From: Rhodospirillaceae bacterium
Lineage (GTDB): Bacteria > Pseudomonadota > Alphaproteobacteria > UBA6615
Direction of reading: 5' to 3'
Length of the DNA: 64,000 nucleotides
Assembly (NCBI GenBank): GCA_018667335.1
Contig: JABIVD010000027.1
Coordinates: 124,001 to 188,000 of the forward strand
Below, one piece after another: positions 51,559-60,398 of the stretch. The first letter of the stretch is position 1, and every line of letters begins with the position of its first letter. The notes under the pieces are model-generated. The model worked only from the letters and a program-made list of their open reading frames with translations, did not search any database and was not told where the DNA came from. A program made the translations under genes and the position numbers.

Positions 51559-53133
51559 TCAGAACGTGGTGTTCGGCACCCCCTCCAGCCCGAGGTCTGC
51601 ATAAAGTGATTTCAGGACCTGGGGCAGGCAGTCGGCGATGTCGTCCGCGATCAATCCCGGCCCAAACCGCTCTGCCGCCGCGCCATGCATCCAGACTCCG
51701 GCGCAAGACGCCGAAAAGCCCGGCATTCCCTGGGCCAGCAGCCCCAGAATAAGCCCGGCCAGCACGTCGCCGCTGCCGGCGGTCGCTAGCGTCGGCGGGG
51801 CGTTGTCGTTGATGGCCGCGCGACCATCCGGTGCGGCAATGACCGTATCGGCGCCCTTGAGGACCACCACCGCCCCGGACAGGGCGGCGGCGGCACGTGC
51901 CCGGCCAAGCCGGTCCATAGTATCGGCGCCCCCACCAACGTCAGTATGCCCCTCACCCGAAGTCTTGCCGAAGAGCCGGTCAAATTCTCCCGCATGCGGC
52001 GTCAACACGGTATCCGCCGCGCGGCCGCGTACGCGCTCAAACAACGCCTCAGGATTGTCGGCAAAGACCGAAATGCCGTCCGCGTCGATGACACAGGCGT
52101 GCGCGCCGTCGAGTGCCGCCAGAACATTTGCGCGCGTACCAGAGGTCACGCCATTGCCCGGACCGACGAGCACGGCACGCACCCGCGGGTCCGACACGGC
52201 GGCGGCGAAGGCCGCGGTGTCTATGGTATCGCGCACCATGATGGAGGGCCGCCCCGACCGGTAGATGGCGACCGCTTCAGGCGGGCTCGCGATCGAGACC
52301 AACCCGGCGCCCGACCGCAACGCCGCATAGGCCGCCAACTGTGCCGCGCCCGTCAGCTCCCCGCCGCCCGCAACGATCGCATGACCGCGGCCATATTTGT
52401 GCCCTTCGGCATCCGGGCGCGGGAAATCCGACGCCCAGAACATCGGTACGTTCCGCGACTGAGTCGGGTGGATATCCTCAAGGACCTCGTCCGAAATACC
52501 GATGTCCGCGACACGCACTTGCGCACACAGGCCGCGTCCGGGAAACAGCAGATGCCCGGGCTTGTGGCGGAAAAACGTGACCGTCAGGTCAGCCTTCGGC
52601 GCGGCGCCCAGGACGGCACCGGAATCGCCGTGAACCCCGCTGGGGACATCGATCGCCAGACAGGGTTTTGCATAGTCGTTGATCTCGTTGATGATCTTGA
52701 GCGCCACGCCTTCAATCGGTCGGGTCAACCCGGCCCCGAACAGCCCATCGACCACCACATCGGACCAACGCACCCATTCCGGCGACAGCGCATCCACTTC
52801 CCCATCGCATTCCTTGACCCATCTTGCGGCGTTGACCGCAGCATCGCCGGCGAGATCATCGATCTCCCCGAGCAGGCCCAGCGCCACGTCGCGGCCGCGT
52901 TCCGTCAGCAGGCGGGCGGCAACAAACCCGTCGCCACCATTGTTGCCCGGACCACACAGCACGAGAACATGCCCGCGTGGCCATCTCGCATCCAAGGCAT
53001 CGGCAATCGCCGCGCCGGCGCGTTCCATCAATTCGAGACTGGAGACACCGTGATCCACCGCCGCCGCATCCGCGCGGTACATCTGCGCGACGGTCAGCAG
53101 TTCCGTCGCGTCATGGGACCAGCGTGTCGTCAT
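51559..53133 (-). CDS. nnr: Bifunctional NAD(P)H-hydrate repair enzyme
   Basis: 524 aa fusion. The N-terminal YjeF_N epimerase domain (about 1-215) has LCGPGNNGGDGFVAARLL, DGLFGAGLTRPI and AIDVPSGVHGD. The C-terminal ADP/ATP-dependent dehydratase domain (about 235-500) is ribokinase-like, with VGPGNGVTSG, VLTPHAGEFDRLFG, VVLKGADTVIAAPDG and the catalytic ATAGSGDVLAGLILGLLAQG. Repairs damaged NADH and NADPH hydrates. In alphaproteobacteria this gene usually lies beside glnB-glnA; here about 3.8 kb of other genes intervenes. Confidence 0.94.
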   Translation of the reverse strand: MTTRWSHDATELLTVAQMYRADAAAVDHGVSSLELMERAGAAIADALDARWPRGHVLVLCGPGNNGGDGFVAARLLTERGRDVALGLLGEIDDLAGDAAVNAARWVKECDGEVDALSPEWVRWSDVVVDGLFGAGLTRPIEGVALKIINEINDYAKPCLAIDVPSGVHGDSGAVLGAAPKADLTVTFFRHKPGHLLFPGRGLCAQVRVADIGISDEVLEDIHPTQSRNVPMFWASDFPRPDAEGHKYGRGHAIVAGGGELTGAAQLAAYAALRSGAGLVSIASPPEAVAIYRSGRPSIMVRDTIDTAAFAAAVSDPRVRAVLVGPGNGVTSGTRANVLAALDGAHACVIDADGISVFADNPEALFERVRGRAADTVLTPHAGEFDRLFGKTSGEGHTDVGGGADTMDRLGRARAAAALSGAVVVLKGADTVIAAPDGRAAINDNAPPTLATAGSGDVLAGLILGLLAQGMPGFSASCAGVWMHGAAAERFGPGLIADDIADCLPQVLKSLYADLGLEGVPNTTF

Positions 53134-53227
53134 TATTCGGATACTCCTTCACGATCCGACACAAGCCTAGCAGCACCGGACGCAATCCGGTTGCGTCATG
53201 TCAGTCGCGAAATCCATGCGGGGAGAA

Positions 53228-53305
53228 TGGGGTGGCTGAGGGGTCTTGAACCCCCGACCTCCTGGACCACAACCAGGCGCTCTAACCAACTGAGCTACAG
53301 CCACC
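53228..53305 (-). tRNA. tRNA-His (anticodon GTG)
   Basis: 78 nt with encoded CCA and an encoded G at -1 that pairs with C73, the bacterial His identity element. Acceptor GTGGCTG pairs with CAGCCAC. The anticodon stem CCTGG/CCAGG holds loop TTGTGGT, and the T arm has GGTTCAAGACC. Confidence 0.96.
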
Positions 53306-53398
53306 ACAAGCGGGCGTTTGTGTAATCGCCGGACTGGATCGCGTCAAGCAAACCCGTCAACCCGATGCAATCTTCTTTTGCCACCCGTTTGAAGGCAA

Positions 53399-54247
53399 CT
53401 ATCTCGGGTAGGCGGCAAACTCGACCAACCCGACATTCCCGCCATTGCTTGCGACCACGTCGAGGCGCAGTCGCTTCGCCTGCAGATCCACCTCGAAGCG
53501 ATGGGGTTTGGCGGCGTCGGGCAGCTTGAACGGGCCGGCCGTCTGGCCGCTGTCGGCGGTCACGGTGAACTCGAAAATCTGGGCGGTGTTGTTGCTCATC
53601 GACCGGGTCCAGACCTCGATCGCACCCACGTCGCTCGACTTTGCAAACTCGATCTCGATGAAGCCCTTGTCGCCGTCGCCGTTGGTCGACCATTCGGTGG
53701 CGCGGCTTCCGTCGATGGCGCTGTTCGCGCCCCAGCTCGCATCATTGGCGCCGCCGCCGAAGTTGCTCGAGACCGCGGTGACGCGCGCGCCCGCATCGAG
53801 AGAAGCGAGGTTCAACGCCGCGTTGGCATCGCGCTTCGGCGTGTGGAATGTCTGCACCTTGCTGACATACAGCGTGCCGTCGACGGCGGTCCCCTGCACC
53901 CGATAGAAATAGGTCGTGTCCGGCTTCAGCCCGGTGATGGCCGGATGGTGATCGGTGTGGGCCCCGCCGTTCATGTCCTGGTCGACGGTGACCTGGCCGA
54001 AGGCAGCGGTCTCGCCATAGACCATCGAACAGGCCAGCGGCACCGAGGACACGAACCGCAATATTCCGTCAAGACTGGTCAGGTCCTCGATCCGCGGCGG
54101 GCCGTTGGTGAACACGTCATCGATCGGGCGCACCTTCAGGGCGGCGTCCGAGATCGTGTCGGCCTCGGCGGGTCCCGTGACGAAAGGCGGCGCGACGTAG
54201 AGCGAGACGGCGATTGCCGTGGCGGCGAAGATGCGGAGCGGGTTCAT
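53399..54247 (-). CDS. Secreted protein with fibronectin/phosphatase-N-like and discoidin (F5/8 C) domains
   Basis: 282 aa from the ATG at 54247. Signal peptide (about 1-30, ending GPAEA), then an Ig-like segment (about 48-140) containing ITGLKPDTTYFYRVQG, typical of fibronectin III or purple-acid-phosphatase N domains. A C-terminal F5/8-type C domain (about 150-282) follows, with GGGANDASWGANSAIDGSRATEWSTNGDGDKGFIEIEF. Such domains bind carbohydrate or lipid surfaces. No phosphatase catalytic domain follows, so this is a binding protein rather than an enzyme. Probably periplasmic or extracellular. It is unrelated to its neighbours and may have been inserted next to the tRNA-His gene. Confidence 0.75.
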   Translation of the reverse strand: MNPLRIFAATAIAVSLYVAPPFVTGPAEADTISDAALKVRPIDDVFTNGPPRIEDLTSLDGILRFVSSVPLACSMVYGETAAFGQVTVDQDMNGGAHTDHHPAITGLKPDTTYFYRVQGTAVDGTLYVSKVQTFHTPKRDANAALNLASLDAGARVTAVSSNFGGGANDASWGANSAIDGSRATEWSTNGDGDKGFIEIEFAKSSDVGAIEVWTRSMSNNTAQIFEFTVTADSGQTAGPFKLPDAAKPHRFEVDLQAKRLRLDVVASNGGNVGLVEFAAYPR

Positions 54248-54362
54248 GGTCACCTCTTGGACTGGATGGCGACCAGAATATTAGACGTTCAATATATAAT
54301 AGCCACAACCGGCATCGTTCCTCACCGATTTTTGAACAGCGCCCGCAAAGATAAACACGCTG

Positions 54363-55433
54363 TCAAAGCTGCTCGGCGAGCCAGTCCACCATGCCCGTGC
54401 GGACCTCGAAGGCGCGGTTGTGGCAGCAATGGACGCCATCCTCGACCATCCACAATTCTCCGTTGCCGGGCAGCGCGGCGGCAATACGCTCCGCCTGGGC
54501 CGCCTTGAAGATCGCGTCGTGCCGGCCGTGCACGACGAGCACCGGTGAGCTGACATCGCCGATGCAGTCATCCAGCGTGGCGTCGTGCACCCGGGCCAAC
54601 GCACCCGCCTCATCTTCTGCGCCGGTCGCCCACACGAAACCGGCGCGGATCAGCGGCGGCATGGTCGGCCAGTCGCTCAAATCCCAAGCCCCGCCGAACA
54701 CCACCGTGGCCTTGATCCGCGGATCCACGGCCGCGGCCTTGACCACATAGATGCCGCCCAGGCTCCGGCCGATCGTGCCGATCCGGGACCCATCGACTTC
54801 CGGCCGCGCGGCCATCGCCTCGAATGCTGACGAGATGCACGCCTCATAGTCAGGGCCGAGCAGCAATCCGGGATGCGCCTCCCCCTGCCCCGGTCCGTCG
54901 AATGCGAGAACGGCAAGGCCGCGCGCCACGGCAATATCCATGACGGTCGCGAAATCTTCCTTGGTGGAATCGAGCCCTGGCACCAGCAATATGCCCGGCA
55001 CCGGTCCGTCGCGGTCTGCGGGCACCCGCAAATACGCAGGCAGCACGGTGTCAGCAAACGGAATATCAAGACGCTCTGCCGGCGGCGACATCAGCGGTGC
55101 CGCCATCGCAAACGCGTCCGTCTTGCGCACCTGCAGTTCCGTCTTCAACGCAGGCAGGTGAAACGCGACGACCTGGGCGAAGTGAAAACAGATTGCCGCC
55201 CGCACGAATGCGGCGGCGGCACTCAGTCCATGACCCCGCGCCTGCCGGTCGGTACCGACTGCGAGATAGCCATCGCCGATCTCGGACCAGGCGACAGGCC
55301 ATTCGTCCCAGGTCGCGGCGCGATTGCGCACGGCCAGTGCATCATTGGGGTCGCCACCATCGGCGACCAGGCGCGGAATCCAGTATTTCAGGACCTCTTC
55401 ATCGTCGAGCGGACGTGATTGATCGTCGGACAT
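54363..55433 (-). CDS. Alpha/beta hydrolase, FrsA/dienelactone-type with helical N-terminal domain
   Basis: 356 aa from the ATG at 55433, with AGGTGG upstream; the open frame to 55586 is Cys/Ser-rich and rejected. A helical N-terminal domain (about 1-95) is followed by an alpha/beta hydrolase core with nucleophile GRSLGG, Asp in VHGRHDAIF and His in DGVHCCHN. Two-domain hydrolases of this shape include FrsA and 2,6-dihydroxypseudooxynicotine hydrolase, which cleaves C-C bonds. Substrate unknown. Divergent from the aminotransferase gene. Confidence 0.78.
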   Translation of the reverse strand: MSDDQSRPLDDEEVLKYWIPRLVADGGDPNDALAVRNRAATWDEWPVAWSEIGDGYLAVGTDRQARGHGLSAAAAFVRAAICFHFAQVVAFHLPALKTELQVRKTDAFAMAAPLMSPPAERLDIPFADTVLPAYLRVPADRDGPVPGILLVPGLDSTKEDFATVMDIAVARGLAVLAFDGPGQGEAHPGLLLGPDYEACISSAFEAMAARPEVDGSRIGTIGRSLGGIYVVKAAAVDPRIKATVVFGGAWDLSDWPTMPPLIRAGFVWATGAEDEAGALARVHDATLDDCIGDVSSPVLVVHGRHDAIFKAAQAERIAAALPGNGELWMVEDGVHCCHNRAFEVRTGMVDWLAEQL

Positions 55434-55573
55434 GCCACCTACCCCCGTTTTTTTTGCCTGTATCAAGGCTGGATGTTTGCAGGTCCGGGCGCCGCAGGAA
55501 AGCTTTTGCCCTGCAAATCTCCGACCGCCTATAGTGCGCGCCGTTTCATGAGACGAAGAATGAGAGATCGGGC

Positions 55574-56752
55574 ATGACAGGCGCAAAGCTGCAAACGGCG
55601 GAGAATCTCAGCCGGCTTGGAACGGAATCCGCGTTCGAGGTTCTGGCCCGGGCCGAAGCGCTCAAGGCCGAGGGTCACGACGTCATCAATCTGGGCATCG
55701 GACAGCCGGACTTCAGCACGCCGGAACATATCGTCGAGGCCGCCGTGAAGGCGCTGCGCGACGGGCATCATGGCTACACGCCGGCACCCGGTATCCTGCC
55801 GCTGCGCGAAGCCGTGGCGGCAGATATTCTCCGTTTGCGCGGCGTCGAAGTCGACCCGAACAACATCGTCTGCGTGCCCGGCGGCAAGGTCACCATGTTC
55901 TTCGCCATCATGATGTTCGGCGAGGCCGGTGCCGAGATCATGTATCCGAACCCCGGTTTCCCGATCTATGAATCCGCGATCAACTATTCCGGTGCCAAGG
56001 CCGTCCCGATACCGTTGCTTGAAGAGAACGACTTCTCGTTCGATGCCGACGAGGTCCTGTCTCTCATCACACCGGCGACCCGGATGATTATCATCAACAC
56101 GCCCGCCAACCCGACTGGCGGCGCCGTGCCCAAGGCGGAGATGGACAAGCTCGCCGCGGGCCTCGAGAAACACCCCCATGTGGCGATTCTCTCCGACGAG
56201 ATCTACGGCCAGATGACCTATGACGGGCACGAGCATGTCAGCCTCCTGTCGTATGAGCATCTGCGCGACAGGTTGATCCTGCTCGACGGCTGGTCAAAGA
56301 CCTACGCCATGACCGGCTGGCGGCTGGGCTACGCCCTGTGGCCGGAAAGCCTGGTCGACGCCGCCACACGGCTGGCGATCAACTGCCATTCCTGCGTCAA
56401 CGCCGGAACCCAGTTTGCCGGCATCGCGGCGCTGGAAGGCCCGCAGGATTCGGTGCACGAGATGGTGCGCGCCTTCGACGAACGCCGGCATGTGATCGTC
56501 GAGGAGCTGAACGCCATCAAAGGATTCTCGTGCCGGACCCCGATGGGGGCATTCTATGCGTTTCCCAACATCTCGGGCACGGGCCAGTCGGCGCGCGAGG
56601 TGCAGGACAAGCTGTTGAGCGACGCCTATGTCGCCACGGTGGCCGGCACCAGCTTCGGCCATCTGGGCGAGAATTACGTCCGGTTTTCCTATGCGAATTC
56701 GGTGGAGAATATCCAGGCAGCGCTGGAGCGCGTGCGCGAGATCTACAACTAG
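55574..56752 (+). CDS. PLP-dependent class I/II aminotransferase
   Basis: 392 aa fold-type I aminotransferase. Schiff-base Lys242 in DGWSKTYAMTGWRLGY, conserved GIGQPDFSTPEHIV, NPANPTGGAVPK, and C-terminal Arg in YVRFSYANS. It belongs to the aspartate/aromatic Ib group. Sequence does not tell the amino-acid specificity. The start ATG has GAGAG upstream. It is followed after 200 bp by glnB on the same strand, separated by a sigma-54-like promoter. Confidence 0.88.
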   Translation: MTGAKLQTAENLSRLGTESAFEVLARAEALKAEGHDVINLGIGQPDFSTPEHIVEAAVKALRDGHHGYTPAPGILPLREAVAADILRLRGVEVDPNNIVCVPGGKVTMFFAIMMFGEAGAEIMYPNPGFPIYESAINYSGAKAVPIPLLEENDFSFDADEVLSLITPATRMIIINTPANPTGGAVPKAEMDKLAAGLEKHPHVAILSDEIYGQMTYDGHEHVSLLSYEHLRDRLILLDGWSKTYAMTGWRLGYALWPESLVDAATRLAINCHSCVNAGTQFAGIAALEGPQDSVHEMVRAFDERRHVIVEELNAIKGFSCRTPMGAFYAFPNISGTGQSAREVQDKLLSDAYVATVAGTSFGHLGENYVRFSYANSVENIQAALERVREIYN

Positions 56753-56863
56753 CTGATTAAATTATAGGCAATCTGCTTGTTTTTCGAGCATTTTGGCCGC
56801 AGCTGAAAGTGGCGCCGAATGGATTATCCCTTTACTTTCAGTCAATTGCATAAGAACGCCAAG

Positions 56864-57291
<428 letters not shown>

Positions 57292-57361
57292 CGGTTTTGA
57301 AGTCGAGTAAATGTTCGATCACATATCAAAGATTTTTCCGAAAGACAGGGGAGCCTAAACA

Positions 57362-58771
57362 ATGTCCGACATCAAAACCGTACTGGACATGATGCAAGAG
57401 AACGACGTCGAGTTTGTGGATTTTCGGTTTACCGATCCGCGCGGCAAGTGGCAGCACACCGCGCAGCACGTCTCGACCGTCGATGAAGACATGCTGACCG
57501 ACGGCATCATGTTCGACGGGTCGTCGATCGCCGGCTGGAAGGCCATCAACGAATCCGACATGACCTTGCGTCCGGACCTGAGCTCCGCCGTGATGGATCC
57601 GTTCACGGCCCAGCCGCAGCTGATCCTGTTCTGTGACGTGCTCGAGCCGTCCACCGGTGAGCTCTATTCGCGCGATCCGCGCGGCACGGCTCGCATGGCG
57701 TTGGCCTACATGGAATCGACAGGCGTCGCCGACACGGCATTCTTCGGCCCCGAGGCCGAATTCTTCGTGTTCGACGATGTGCGCTTCGAGACCTCGATGA
57801 ACCGCAGCTTCTATGAAGTCGACAGCGACGAAGGTCCGTACAATTCGGCGGCGGATTTCCCCGAAGGCAACATGGGCCATCGTCCGGGCATCAAGGGCGG
57901 CTACTTCCCCGTCGCACCGGTCGATTCGATGACCGACATTCGCGCGGAAATGGTGACCACGGCCCTCGAAATGGGCATCGCCATGGAAAAGCATCACCAC
58001 GAGGTTGCCCCCAGCCAGCATGAGCTCGGACAAAAGTTCGACACCCTGCTGCGCACGGCCGACCAGATGCAGATCTACAAATATGTCGTGCACAATGTTG
58101 CCCACCAGTATGGCAAGACGGCGACCTTCATGCCGAAGCCCATCGCCGGCGACAACGGCTCGGGCATGCATGTGCATCAGTCGCTCTGGAAAGACGACAA
58201 GCCGATGTTCGCCGGATCGGGCTATGCCGATCTGTCGGAAAATTGCCTCTACTACATCGGCGGCATCATCAAGCACGCCAAGGCGCTGAACGCGTTCACC
58301 AACCCGACCACGAACAGCTACAAGCGTCTCGTGCCCGGGTTCGAGGCACCCGTTCTGCTCGCCTATTCTTCGCGCAACCGTTCGGCGTCCTGCCGCATCC
58401 CCTACACGGCAAGCCCGAAGGCCAAGCGTGTCGAGGTCCGGTTCCCCGATGCGACGGCGAACCCGTATCTCGCCTACTCGGCCCTGCTGATGGCCGGACT
58501 GGACGGCATCGAGAACAAGATCCATCCGGGCGACCCGATGGACAAGGATCTCTACGACCTGCCGGCCGAGGAGCTCGAGGGCGTGCCGACCGTGTGCGCG
58601 TCCCTGAGCGAGGCTCTGGAATCCCTGAGCGCCGATCGCGATTTCCTGAAGAAGGGCGATGTGTTCACCGATGATCAGATCGATTCCTACATCGCGCTCA
58701 AGCAGGAAGAGGTCACACGCTTCCTGCAGGCACCGCATCCGGTCGAGTTCGAGATGTACTACTCGGCCTAA
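57362..58771 (+). CDS. glnA: Glutamine synthetase type I
   Basis: 469 aa dodecameric enzyme making glutamine from glutamate and ammonia with ATP. Visible motifs are [29 protein letters not shown], the ATP-binding [12 protein letters not shown] region, and the adenylylation site Tyr398 in MDKDLYDLP, so GlnE-type control is expected. Ribosome site GGGGAG. Cotranscribed with glnB; ends at a strong terminator. Confidence 0.97.
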   Translation: MSDIKTVLDMMQENDVEFVDFRFTDPRGKWQHTAQHVSTVDEDMLTDGIMFDGSSIAGWKAINESDMTLRPDLSSAVMDPFTAQPQLILFCDVLEPSTGELYSRDPRGTARMALAYMESTGVADTAFFGPEAEFFVFDDVRFETSMNRSFYEVDSDEGPYNSAADFPEGNMGHRPGIKGGYFPVAPVDSMTDIRAEMVTTALEMGIAMEKHHHEVAPSQHELGQKFDTLLRTADQMQIYKYVVHNVAHQYGKTATFMPKPIAGDNGSGMHVHQSLWKDDKPMFAGSGYADLSENCLYYIGGIIKHAKALNAFTNPTTNSYKRLVPGFEAPVLLAYSSRNRSASCRIPYTASPKAKRVEVRFPDATANPYLAYSALLMAGLDGIENKIHPGDPMDKDLYDLPAEELEGVPTVCASLSEALESLSADRDFLKKGDVFTDDQIDSYIALKQEEVTRFLQAPHPVEFEMYYSA

Positions 58772-58797
58772 GCAAAACAGCCGAAGTCCAAACGACG

Positions 58798-58829
58798 AAG
58801 GCCCCGCCATCCGGCGGGGCCTTTTTCTT
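58798..58829 (+). terminator. Rho-independent terminator after glnA
   Basis: Perfect stem GGCCCCGCC / GGCGGGGCC with ATCC loop, extended by AA-TT, then TTTTTCTT. Lies 26 bp beyond the glnA stop and 30 bp before the convergent DUF427 gene's stop. Confidence 0.95.
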
Positions 58830-58858
58830 GCATGATCGGCCTGTCTGTGGCCGACCGG

Positions 58859-59650
58859 TCAGGACCACTTGGTCTTGGGCTTTTCCTGTTCGACGCCATC
58901 GACGAAGACCGCGTCCACCTGCTCGTTGAAGAAGCAGAGATAGTCCTTGATGCCCGCGCTCTCATGCACCGGGTCGCGATAGAACCAGACGATGTCTTCG
59001 AAGGTCTTCGCGCCGACCTGGACGTGATGGTAGCTGGCCGTGCCTTTGTACGGGCAGTTTGTCTCTGTCTCGGACGGACGCAATTCGGCGATCACGTCGT
59101 CACGCGGAATGTAGTAGCGGGTCGGCAAGCCGGTCTCGAACAGGAACCGCGCCCGCGTCGTCTCGGCCACCGTGATACCGCCCAGCTCGATGCGCACGGG
59201 GCGCGAGCTGTCCAGAATGTCTACCCGCACCTTCGGACTGCGGGCGTGGACGAAGACCTCTTCGTCCTCCTCGTGCCAGGCATCCATCTTTTTCCAGTAG
59301 AAGGCCAGGTAGTCCTTGAGCCCGGCTGCCTCGTCGAACGGCTGCTCATAGCTCCACACGGCGTTCTCGGCCGTCTGTCCGCCCGCGTTCACCGTGAAGT
59401 AACTGGCGTCGCCCTTGAACGGGCAATGGGTCGAATGATCGGTCCCCGTCAGCAGGTCCATCGCCACGTCATCCCGCGGGAAGTAATAGACCGGCACATG
59501 GCCACGCTCATAAACGATCAGGCCGTCGGTCGTATCGACGATCGTTTTGCCACCGAAGGCAACGCGGATGCGCTTCGGGCTTCGCTCGAAATTCACAAAA
59601 TGCTCCGGCATATCTTTGTAACCCGGTGCCGGGCCTGCAGTTTCGGTCAC
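58859..59650 (-). CDS. Double DUF427 protein
   Basis: 263 aa made of two DUF427 domains, about 25-125 and 145-245. Each contains the domain's pattern: RVAFGGKTIVDTT...YYFPRDDV...CPFKGDASYFTV...WSYEQP, repeated as RIELGGITVAETT...YYIPRDDV...CPYKGTASYHHV...WFYRDP. Many members have one domain. Function unknown; the fold is a small beta-rich barrel. Start is the GTG at 59650 with GGAGG 7 nt upstream; it overlaps the TAG of a gene remnant (TAGTG), a trace of an older coupled pair. Confidence 0.88.
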   Translation of the reverse strand: MTETAGPAPGYKDMPEHFVNFERSPKRIRVAFGGKTIVDTTDGLIVYERGHVPVYYFPRDDVAMDLLTGTDHSTHCPFKGDASYFTVNAGGQTAENAVWSYEQPFDEAAGLKDYLAFYWKKMDAWHEEDEEVFVHARSPKVRVDILDSSRPVRIELGGITVAETTRARFLFETGLPTRYYIPRDDVIAELRPSETETNCPYKGTASYHHVQVGAKTFEDIVWFYRDPVHESAGIKDYLCFFNEQVDAVFVDGVEQEKPKTKWS

Positions 59651-59811
59651 TATCGTCCTCCATTCGCTTGGCGTGGAATTCTCACCGCCAGATCAACATT
59701 AACTGCCACATCACCGACCCCATACACCTGGTCGTTCGTGCGCGGTCGGACTAGCCAAGTCCTTGTCGCCAGTATGCCTCCCGACAGGGAACGGGTGAAG
59801 GGTTGCCGATG
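59650..59811 (-). pseudogene. Decayed 3' fragment of a paralogue of the 60399-60812 secreted-protein gene
   Basis: Read on the minus strand from 59811 the frame gives QPFTRSLSG, then VRPRTND, VYGVGD, VDLA and RQANGGR, ending TAG at 59650. The intact gene at 60399-60812 ends QPFTRSLSG, VRLRAND, VHGVGG, VDLA, RQADGGRS. By hand I count 31 of 51 identical residues with no gaps. There is no start codon, signal peptide or N-terminal half. The nucleotide match is strong around CCAGATC and CCGACCCCAT and fades upstream of 59811. Interpreted as the leftover 3' end of a duplicated gene. Confidence 0.75.
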
Positions 59812-60004
59812 ACAGGAGACCCGCAGACCGCGCCGGCAATTATCATGGCGATGCCCAGTTGCGAATGCGAACGCCTCACAATCTCATAAGCTTTTGATAA
59901 ATAGCCCTAATTTGAACAATTAGCTGGTGCATTTGAAAGACGACCGATACATTTCCGGTTGAGATATATCCCCGGCTATCGCCAGCCAAACAGGAGTAGA
60001 TGAC
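59812..60004. other. AT-richer spacer before the Cys-repeat peptide gene
   Basis: No coding gene seen. Noticeably more AT-rich than its surroundings from about 59880. A weak sigma-70-like pair, TTGATA and CAATTA with 17-bp spacing, begins near 59894. A Shine-Dalgarno AGGAG lies at 59992-59996. Presumably carries the promoter for the plus-strand peptide gene. Confidence 0.45.
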
Positions 60005-60301
60005 ATGTCTATTGAAACCGTTGTCCTGATGGACCTCCAAGATGAAGCACTCGATGCGCCGACCCAGGTAGCCTCATCTTGCGCGAAATGTTTCGTTTGC
60101 GTCTGCGTCGGAATTCACGACGAAACTCTGGAAGGACCGGCCCAGGAAGCCTCGACTTCCGCTCCGCGTATCGATTGCGTCGAACTCAGCGACGAAGCGC
60201 TCGATTCACCGTCACAGCTAGCCTCATCTTGCGCGCGCTGTTTCGTTTGCGTCTGCGTGGGCATCGGCGACGAGACACTCGAAGCACCGGCAGCCCGCTA
60301 G
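60005..60301 (+). CDS. Repetitive Cys-rich peptide, candidate multi-core RiPP precursor
   Basis: 98 aa, start ATG with AGGAG 8 nt upstream. After MSIETVVLMDLQ come four head-to-tail units: residues 13-38, 39-62, 63-88 and 89-98. Units 1 and 3 read DEALD-x-P, then ASSCA(K/R)CFVCVCVGI, and agree at 21 of 26 positions. Unit 2 keeps DETLEGPAQEAS but has lost the Cys block; unit 4 is only DETLEAPAAR. Thus each possible core has spacing CxxCxxCxC right after ASS, and each is preceded by an acidic D-E-A-L-D helix-like segment. VELSDEALD recalls heterocyclase recognition elements in some RiPP leaders (from memory). The same Cys spacing with an aromatic residue after the second Cys occurs in the methanobactin core (CGSCYPCSC). 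It could instead be a small metal-binding protein. No signal peptide. No YcaO, DUF692, radical-SAM, LanM or transporter gene is in the window. Codon use looks less GC-biased than neighbours. Confidence 0.72.
   Translation: MSIETVVLMDLQDEALDAPTQVASSCAKCFVCVCVGIHDETLEGPAQEASTSAPRIDCVELSDEALDSPSQLASSCARCFVCVCVGIGDETLEAPAAR
60041..60298 (+). repeat. Four tandem units within the Cys-rich peptide gene
   Basis: Units at 60041-60118, 60119-60190, 60191-60268 and 60269-60298. Units 1 and 3 share exact stretches GCCTCATCTTGCGCG and TGTTTCGTTTGCGTCTGCGT. Units 2 and 4 keep only the GACGA-xA-x-CT-GA start. The A-B-A-B similarity suggests that a two-unit block of about 150 bp was duplicated. Confidence 0.85.
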
Positions 60302-60330
60302 TCGCGGTTGCGATCAGTTAAGAGCGCGAA

Positions 60331-60358
60331 CGGGCCGGAGGATGTCTCCTCCGGCCCG
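60331..60358. terminator. Stem-loop between convergent genes
   Basis: Perfect 12-bp stem CGGGCCGGAGGA / TCCTCCGGCCCG with loop TGTC, 29 bp after the peptide gene stop and 40 bp beyond the minus-strand gene end. No T-tract on either strand, so it may act as a bidirectional or Rho-assisted terminator or as a 3' stabiliser. Confidence 0.6.
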
Positions 60359-60398
60359 TGACCGTGCGCATAGAAAGAGGGTTGGGCCTGCGGATCGC

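Noticed and set aside
58832-59812. 326-codon plus-strand frame over the DUF427 gene and the remnant
   Set aside because: Antisense of the double DUF427 protein; no ribosome site or family resemblance.
60076-60108. Reading the Cys block as a thiopeptide core
   Set aside because: Thiopeptides need a distal Ser to make the pyridine ring; none follows the Cys block. Other azole or oxazolone chemistry remains open.
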